Assembly (NCBI GenBank): GCA_023614405.1
Contig: CM042684.1
Location: 203,738,941-203,802,940, forward strand
Source of the DNA: Avena insularis
Taxonomy: Eukaryota; Streptophyta; Magnoliopsida; Poales; Poaceae
DNA length: 64,000 nt
Reading direction: 5' to 3'
Positions 56,793 to 64,000 of this stretch are shown here, piece after piece. The position numbers and the translations under genes were made by a program. Positions within the stretch are counted from its first letter, which is position 1, and each line of letters begins with the position of its first letter. The notes beneath the pieces were generated by a model. It ran no database searches and had not been told where the DNA came from. It worked only from the letters and a program-made list of their open reading frames with translations.

Positions 56793-59700
56793 TGTAACAC
56801 CCTCGAGTCGGCCCTATGCAAGTTTTAGCCCTTTTCGCCAAACCCGCATAGAAACGATTCAAGGACGCCCACCAGGCACTTTCGTGCGGGTGGAATACGA
56901 AGTAATACCATTACACAACAGTCCTCGATGGGACCCACATAACAGATATATATACAACACGACTCCATGAGTCAAGGATACAGATATACAATACAAAGAT
57001 CCAAATCACATTGAAATCGATACAGCGTCCGAGTACGAACAAGATGCAAATTGGGCTAACAGCCCTATAGAATAACCAATGGCGTCCATGCCCCTGCCCA
57101 GGCCAAGCCGGAAGGGTGACCCTGCTAACGACGTCGATCTCAACCCTGCTAAAACAAAAGGGGTGCCGACAAAGGGCAAAGGAAAAAGAGGAGCGTCAGT
57201 ACTGAGGCCAGTACACGGCGAGGCTAGAATTCGGCGGCTATCGCCTACATAGGTATGATGGGCTGAAGCGGCAGCGCAGCGGCACTAAACAACCTATAGA
57301 GACTCGGTATCACTGGCGGCTATTAGAGAGGGGTAAGAAAGACCTATTCGGATCCTACCTGAAGCTAACACCAAACATACCCATCCTGGTATTTCCCCCT
57401 CGAGACCAAACGAGGAAATCGGGCCAAGGAACTCACACAGTTGGCAGTTTTACTCATTCCATTTTAGTTGTAGCATTTACTAGTCAGATATATAGCATGA
57501 GTCATCCTGATAGCATAAGTAGTGGGCAGTTTTAGTTAGCATTCCATTGTAGTTGGAACATTTACTAGTCAGATATAATTGTCCTGAGGAATCCCAAAAC
57601 CCAGCAGTTATTGGCACTTTTATCACATTCCATTGGAGTTGCAATACTTACTAGGCAGATATATCAGAACACGAAACAACCCAGATCCACCAGCTGTTGG
57701 CATTTTTAATATCCATTCCGTTATAGTTGAATCTAATTACTAGTCACATATTAAGTCAAATTTATAGTACTACTTTAGTTATGCTTGTCTATGATCGAGA
57801 TACTGTGCTCCAAGTCGTCCATAACTGCGGACACAGCTTTCAGAAAGATTTACCCTGCAGGGGTGAACAAATAGCAAAACACACACGATCAACCTCGGAA
57901 AAACCAACTCAAAATCCAACGAGGCTTTCATGACAAAGCAATAACAAGATTCATAAATTATTTCAGGGGGCCACCCTATTAAGCTACCCGCAACAAAGTT
58001 GGCCGGCTCCGAGACGGACCCAAGGTTTGTGTGGACGGCTGTAAACGACTGGGAACCCGAAAGTGTGACTGGGCTTGTCGATACAGCAAAAACGTGTCAC
58101 AAACCTAAACAGTACAGGTGCTCCACGCACAATCGTAAATAAAGCAGTAAAGCATGGCATAAGTACAAGATAGTAATAAAGCCCAAACTAGTTTGTGGCC
58201 CCAAGAAATAAGAAATGAATCAAGCTCTGGCTAAGGGGGATTCATAGAGTCTCCCGTATGTGGATAGTGCGAATAGTCAAGGAAAACACTGCCTCCCGTA
58301 AGGGGGACACAACTGGGCATGAAAAACCAAATAGAATATATTGACCACCGCTGTCTCTTTCATTAGTTATCCCAGCAATTTAATAGTTGTATTTGAAGTC
58401 ATGATCAACTCCACCGTAAACATCTGCCAACATTCCAACAACTGTGGTACTTGACAACACAAGATCGCACTTGAGCAAGCAACTACGACTCGCAAGGCCA
58501 GCTATCTACCAAACACAGGTAATAGGAGGTGTCCAAGGCAATATAGACGTTGTACGAGATATAAATGGTGCACGGAAACTAAAGCATCGCAATACGGATA
58601 GCAATAGATCAACAGGAGGAAGTAAAGACTATAAATGTAAAATAGGTAGAAAGAGGGAGATTGCTCGCCTGGGAAAACACTGCCGAAGGTTCGTTATTCG
58701 AAGAACTTGTCGATACTCGCACCAACTTATCGGCCTAATACGCGAAGAAGCAAACACTAGAAGAAACACCAGATGCAATATTTAATACTACGGCAGAAGA
58801 TCCAGCATGCTTATGATATGATGCATGGCATGGCACAGATGCAATGCAATTAGGCAAATTAAGCGGAACCGGGGTCCCGACAATTAATTAATAGGTTCAA
58901 GTTATTTATCTACCCCACAAATTAAATGTTGAATTAACAAGGTGAAACAGGGCATCGGTTCGCTACACAAATTTAAATGGAGTCCGGAATAAGACAAAAG
59001 TATCCCGCATATAGACTCCATATTTAATTATGTGGTGAATCGGCATAATGCCCCCAAACCACAGACATATATGCATGTATGAACAATTTATATGCAACAG
59101 TTTTATATATAGCATTTATAAAATAGGGGCTCGGGAAAAGATTCACACATCTAGGTTCGGAAGATCTTGGGTTCCGGGGGTTCGGGGTTCGGACTCAGGG
59201 ATCGGTCTTCGGGGTCGGAGAACTTGGCGCGCCAGGGTTCGGTCTTCGGATCTCGGGTCGGGTCGTCGGTTTTCCCGGGCCGAAGGACTTGGCATCCGAG
59301 AGACGATCTTGGCGTTGCATGTCGACGATCTTCGGGTACGGGGCCTCAGGGTTCCCACGTAGGAGATCTTGCATCGGCATCGATTACTTCGAATGGCACC
59401 GCGATGGGATTTGGGGTAACACTTGGAACAAACGAGCACGGTGGAAGGTCTTGTTGATCTTCACTTCACTTCAGCCCTACGGCATCACCAGACCATCAAC
59501 ACGAAACACCACTTGGTCACTAGATCAGCACCATCCTAGCATCACAACACCAAAGGCATCCAAAACATCAACACGGTAGCAGTAACACCTCCACACGTTG
59601 AGGAACATGAGCCGAAACAAACACACAGGTAAACAGAGTCTTGGTGGACGTGTGCCACATACAGCCTGCCGATGTTGGACGCGAGAGCAACGGTGTCGGG

Positions 59701-60883
59701 GACGCCACGAGTGGCCGCTGCGCGAGGAAGGGGCGACGGCGCTGTGGTAGGGTCCGAGCGACAAGGAGGAGTAGAAGGCCGGGGATAGGAGACGCGGCGC
59801 GCGCACAGAGGACGGTAGCCGGAGGCGAGGCGCTGGAGGCGGCCAGGCGCGAGGTTGGGCCACGGGACGAGGCCCAGGCGGCAGAGGAGAGCCGTCGGGG
59901 GCGGCGGGGCCTGGTGGTGTTGGAGGTCGAATGACCGGGGAGGAGGAAGCGGCTGCTGCGGGACGGAGAGGAGGCGGCCGGAGTCGGAGGAGACGGTGGC
60001 GAGCTTGTAGGCGTGGCGACGAACGACACAGTTGGGAGGAGGACCTTCGGCGGCGGGGCAGCGGCGAGGCGAGGTGGAGATGGAGGAGGAGACGGCGGCA
60101 GAGGACCTGCGCGAGGAAAGAGGCGGCAGGGTAGGGAGATTGGTGGCGATGACGAACCGCGGCGGCGGGAGCTCCTGTCGATGGGGACCGAGGCCAGCGG
60201 TGTGAGCTGGCTGGGAGGGGCGGCCATGGAGAGGAATTATGAGGCGGCAGTGGAGAGCAGAGGCGGGCGAGGGACGAGCGGGAGTGGTGGGCCAGGGGTT
60301 GTCGGTTGTGGGTTGGTGGGTGGGGTGGTGTGCGTGCTGCACGCGGGTGCTACATGGGGTGGGGCCGGCGCGTAGTGGAACGAGGCAGGTGGGCGGTAAA
60401 ATGGGCAGGGGAGTGGGGATATGCGCCCAGGCGGTAGGTGGTCGGGGCGGTGGTGTGCGACACGGGTGGGGCCAGGCTTGACCGTAGGTTGCAGCTGGGT
60501 GGAGGGAGTGTGTGGCGGCGGGGTGGGATGTGGGGTGTTGATCTAGGTTTTTAGGGATTGGTTTGGAGGTGGCCGGCTAGGCTTTTGGGCCTGGCTGGCT
60601 GCCTCCCAAAAAGAGTGTAAGCTTTTATTTTATTTTTAAATAGACTTTTGTAAATAGGTTTTATACAAACAAAATATCCAGGAGAGATCGGGGTTTTGAT
60701 TTGAAATTAAGACGGGGGATATTTAGAAATCAAAGATAGGCTTTTAGAAAAGAGTTTTAGACAAAACATATGCATGATGATGACGATGCTCAAATGCAAT
60801 GTGGCATGATGACATGAGCATGTAGTCATGATGATGCAATGCACCAAAAACACAGCGATTTTCTAGTAGTGGTTTTAGCGGGA
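56793..60883 (+). mobile_element. Q long LTR (copy B and beyond)
   Basis: It begins TGTAACACCCTCGAG. Beyond the duplicated part it continues at 59598-60560 as a GC-rich block and then AT-rich DNA (60610-60770) with ATGATG-type phrases to about 60880, where G starts. The Pro/Ser/Arg-rich minus-strand frame at 59542-60342 has no recognisable domain and looks like LTR leader composition. The LTR's 3' end is not seen, presumably lying beyond G. Confidence 0.6.
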
Positions 60884-61405
60884 TGCCACATGGAGCACCA
60901 AGAATTACATGTTTGAGGTGTTCCACGACGTTTGGACTACGTGCCAATAAGGCCGAACCCATATATGGGTCGGTATATATCAGTTTGAGTCGAACCGAGT
61001 CAGTTTGGGCCAAGATATGGCTGTTTTTAGGCCCGTTTAGAGGGGAGGACGCCCCAGCCCTCATATAAACCTCCGTAGCCGTCACAAGTTAGGGTTCAGA
61101 CCACGTTAAAATATTTTCGAGTTGATTCTTTCTTAGAACCTCGGAAATTACCCTGTGTTTGAATTATACAACTATAATTGAGTGTGATCTGTTGTTCCAT
61201 TGGGAATTAGTAGATTGCATACTACCGTTCGTGGTCACGGCTGCATGCGCAAGAGCGTGGTGTTGTGAATATCCTATAAGGTTCGAGAGCTGTTGCATTG
61301 GCATCAGGGATCGAGCGGGAGAGTTCATAGCTACAGGCTAGTTATCTATCATCCACCATCATCACCGCCATCCGCTTATTGAGAAGATCAGGCCACCCCA
61401 TATCA
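60884..61405 (+). mobile_element. G 5' LTR
   Basis: The right edge is fairly clear: CCCCATATCA ends at 61405, three bases before a PBS. CCCTCATATAAACC near 61058 is a TATA box and shares the phrase CAGCCCTCATATAA with the T LTR. The left edge (TGCCACATGG at 60884) is my best guess from TG termini and expected length. Confidence 0.5.
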
Positions 61406-61408
61406 TCT

Positions 61409-61420
61409 TGGTATAAGATT
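61409..61420 (+). other. Primer-binding site of G
   Basis: TGGTATAAGATT resembles the initiator-Met PBS TGGTATCAGAGC with three differences. Its place just after the LTR edge supports the call. Confidence 0.55.
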
Positions 61421-62590
61421 TCCAGTGTTGTTTCGGTAAGCATCCATAAATCCATCCATAGATTAGTTGTTTTCGTCCTATAAAGAAAAAGCCACATAAA
61501 AATATTAGGGTTCATAGTTCATTGCCATAGCCTAGATAACACTATTCGTGAGTTCTAGTTGCTGATCGTAATCCTTTTGTGTAGCCTTTCTTATAAATCT
61601 GAGTCGTAGTTTTGTCTAGTTTTCGTCTGTTTTTAATCTGTTGTCGAAGTCCCTAGATTTCTAGACTGTTCGTCGTGTTCTTGAGTCTTAGAACTATTAG
61701 ATCTATTTTCTTTTAGTCTGAAGTTGTAGATCCGTTTTAAAAAAGAAGAACAAAAAATTCAACCGATCCTACAGGTCACGATCTGGTACGTAAGTTCACG
61801 TGAAAGAGAGAAAAAAGATTCCGCTCGCTGCTACTCCAGACCGTTATGCGTGCCTCTCACGCTAGACCACAGAATTGTCCGTGCTAGTACGTGCAGCCCA
61901 AAAAAAACGGGTCGCTACCTCACGTTGGATACGGAAGTCTGTCCTCTAATAAGAATTTTTTTTTGTAGACATCCTGTCGCAGCAGAATTTTATGCCGTTT
62001 TTCTGCCGTGGCAGAGACCAATTCTCAGGTCAATTTTTTTTCTTTTTCTTGTTTATTTTTTTATTGAGTCCACATAGCGTACCTATCCTTGTGAGCCTTA
62101 GTAAGCATTTCTTTGTGTCTAAAACTATCCTACGAGACTAGCATGCTTAGTGCTCTGCGGGCTGCTCAGTTTAGCAATCTTGTGCCTGTTTCGTTGAGAC
62201 ATTGCTAGCGTCTCTCCTTGCGCATTGCAACACGAGTGTTCCTCCGACATACCTCACTTTATTGAGCTCATTTTCATAGTTGCAATTGACCCATTTATCT
62301 CCACCGTCTGTGTTTCCGTGGGTCTTTGTCATACGATCAGCACTAGGACTTGTTTGCGGTGTAGTTAGGATACCATACCTACAGCTCCACCATAAATAAC
62401 ATGTGTGCCCTATGATCGTTCTCTATATCTTTGATATTCACTTCATCACATCAGTGCATCAGTTTTTGATTTCGTTTGGTAAAGCATCTCTATTCACTTT
62501 GGAATGGTAAGATCTCCTTTCCTATTAGTTGTGAGTGAGCTGTGAGAGTTCCACCATACCGATTTTGATTTTTGCACTAGCCTACTAATC
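61421..62590 (+). mobile_element. G 5' leader, non-coding
   Basis: About 1.17 kb of T-rich untranslated leader between the PBS and the gag ATG. It has short frames only and no recognisable motif. Confidence 0.55.
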
Positions 62591-64000
62591 ATGTCTTCTA
62601 CTGATGATGATGTTGTGATGCAGAAAAAGAAGGATGATGAGCTTGTTAATTGGCGTGAATATGAGGCTTTGAAGTTCCACTTGACACGTGTGTTTACTAA
62701 CACGACATATGCCATTGACAAGAACCTTTAGGATATGAATATGAGATTGGATCGGCATGTTGGAACGGTTGATACTATTCAAACGCAAGTGGCTACGCTC
62801 AATGTCAATGTCACCACTTTGCAGCATTCCATTGAGGGTTTGACAACCGCTTTACATAGAAGGGAAGATCATCAACATGATGATGTCTTTGATGATTTCG
62901 ATGAGGGTAGCATTGTGGATGCTGCTCCACATGTTGGCAGGGGACGTGCTATTCCCCCTGCCCATGCACCTGCTCATGGCCGTGGGTTTGCCCCTCTTGG
63001 GCGTGCTCAACGTCTGCCCAACCAAGCTGCTGATGATGGTTTGGGCAAGCCAAAATTTTCAATTTCCAAGTTTGATGGTTCCATTGATCCTGAAGATTAC
63101 CTCACATGGGAGTTGAAGATTGAGAAACTCTGGCGCTTATTTGACTATCCAGAAGATAAGAAGGTCAAGCTTGCAGCATCTGAATTTGATGGTTATGCTT
63201 TGCGTTGGTGGGATGCTCTTGTGCAACATAGGAGGGAGGACAATGAACTTCCTGTGATGGATTGGCGCGAGATGAAGCAAATCATGAAGGCTCGTTTCGT
63301 ACCAACCAACTACTTGCGATCAGTTTTTGATAAATTGACGCAACTGAAGCAAGGCACAATGACATTAGATGAGTACTACATGGAGATGGAGCTGCTTATG
63401 CAGCGTGCTCGAATTCGTGAGTCTATTGAGATGAACATTCATCGATTCCTCAACAATCTGAAGTTACCAATCAAGAGCATAGTTCGTCGTCACAAGTATG
63501 AGACCATGAATGAGCTATTGCACCATGCTAGAGAGGCCGAATCCTAGTTGGCAGAAGAGGCGAAGTCACATGCTCGTTTTCCATCCTCCAGCAGATTTTC
63601 GGCCAGATCTATTCCTCCTATAGTCACGCCACCAACTGTTGTTCCGTTTACACCATCGGCCAAACCAGAAAGTACACCTTCATTTGGTTCTAATGCTCGA
63701 AAACCCGCTGCTCCTGCTGCTAGCTCGGGTTCCAACATGTCTACTGCACGTACTCGTGATGTGGTGTTCCATACTTGTGAAGGTAGAGGTCACTACAAGA
63801 AGGATTGTCCAAACAGCAAGGTTATGTTTGTCAATGAACAAGGAGAAGTAGAGAGTGGAGATGAAGCTTCTGACGATCATCTTGATGATGGCGAGGATGG
63901 TGCTGATGCATATGCTGAGCGTGCACCAACTATTGTCGTGTCTTCACGCGTACTTAGTGTGCAACCGGTCGAGGAATCCCAGTGTTGTAACTTGTTTCAA
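62591..64000 (+). pseudogene. G gag, decayed, runs off the window
   Basis: The capsid/nucleocapsid polyprotein of a Ty3/gypsy element. One frame runs from ATG 62591 to the window end, interrupted by TAG at 62729-62731 and 63545-63547. In order: a charged N-terminus, a coiled-coil-like stretch (62735-62870), a His/Asp-rich linker, the gag core (KPKFSISKFDGSIDPEDYLT and MDWREMKQIMKARFVPTNYL), then a Pro/Ser-rich part and a zinc knuckle near 63767-63806. In the knuckle the first Cys is Phe (FHTCEGRGHYKKDC), so zinc binding is probably lost. Acidic sequence follows. Pol should lie to the right of the window. Confidence 0.8.

Larger units (their letters stand above)
47823..59597. repeat. Duplicated segment, copy B
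   Basis: This is the counterpart of 1-11700. At its right edge the sequence continues smoothly inside the Q LTR into 59598 onward, whereas copy A jumps at 11700/11701 into the 5' LTR of element S. Copy B therefore looks like the original arrangement on its right side. It starts mid-W only because the window cuts copy A there. Confidence 0.95.

Noticed and set aside
59542..60342. A 266-codon Pro/Ser/Arg-rich minus-strand frame that could be a captured gene fragment
   Set aside because: Its low-complexity composition lies within the Q LTR, overlapping frames are open on both strands, and no motif is seen. A gene capture cannot be excluded without a search.
1..64000. A new host gene cluster or defence-type system
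   Set aside because: Every frame of substance is either a retroelement domain or lies inside an LTR; I could not support any host gene.

Overview
This window looks like intergenic chromosomal DNA from a large grass genome, most likely a pooid or Triticeae-type cereal. The evidence is the kind of sequence present. Almost every base belongs to LTR retrotransposons with plant hallmarks: 5-bp target-site duplications (TSDs), TG...CA termini, primer-binding sites (PBS) complementary to initiator-Met tRNA, polypurine tracts (PPT), and Ty3/gypsy gag-pol domains. Some termini (TGATACGTCCATTTTGC, GACCCACAAGTATAGGGG, GGAGATATGCCCTAGAGGC) are ones I associate with Triticeae elements. I see no host gene, tRNA gene or rRNA gene.

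Layout. The core is a nested stack, most levels fixed by a matching TSD. A plus-strand gypsy-like element S (5' LTR end at 11701-12398, PBS at 12401, 3' LTR from 51849) holds a small minus-strand gypsy relic T (14289-51786). Inside one T LTR sits a minus-strand copia-like element V (16548-51614, TSD CTAGT). Inside V is a long-LTR non-coding element W (21525-48641, TSD GATAG). W's 3' LTR holds X (27099-38772, TSD AGCTA), and W's 5' LTR holds a solo LTR Z (44811-46411, TSD ATGGC). X's 3' LTR holds Y (27206-34170, TSD AATTC), the only element with recognisable gag, protease, reverse transcriptase, RNase H and integrase, all broken by stops and frameshifts. Paralogous uninterrupted LTRs supply the empty sites that confirm X and Z.

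To the right, S's 3' LTR (51849 to about 55290) is cut by a minus-strand gag/protease remnant R, which abuts a plus-strand pol tail and long LTR (Q). Q's LTR is entered near 60.88 kb by a plus-strand gypsy element G, whose decayed gag runs off the window.

The main large-scale feature is that positions 1-11700 repeat 47823-59597 in the same orientation and order (end of W, then V, T, S, R, Q). Position 11700 joins straight into S's 5' LTR at 11701. This is the geometry of a tandem duplication with a unit of about 47.9 kb (11701-59597), the window opening inside the tail of the first unit. A mis-join or haplotig error in the assembly is the main alternative. I found no CRISPR-like, defence-like or otherwise new gene system. 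The points of interest are the duplication, the nesting chronology, the non-autonomous elements and the decay signatures.
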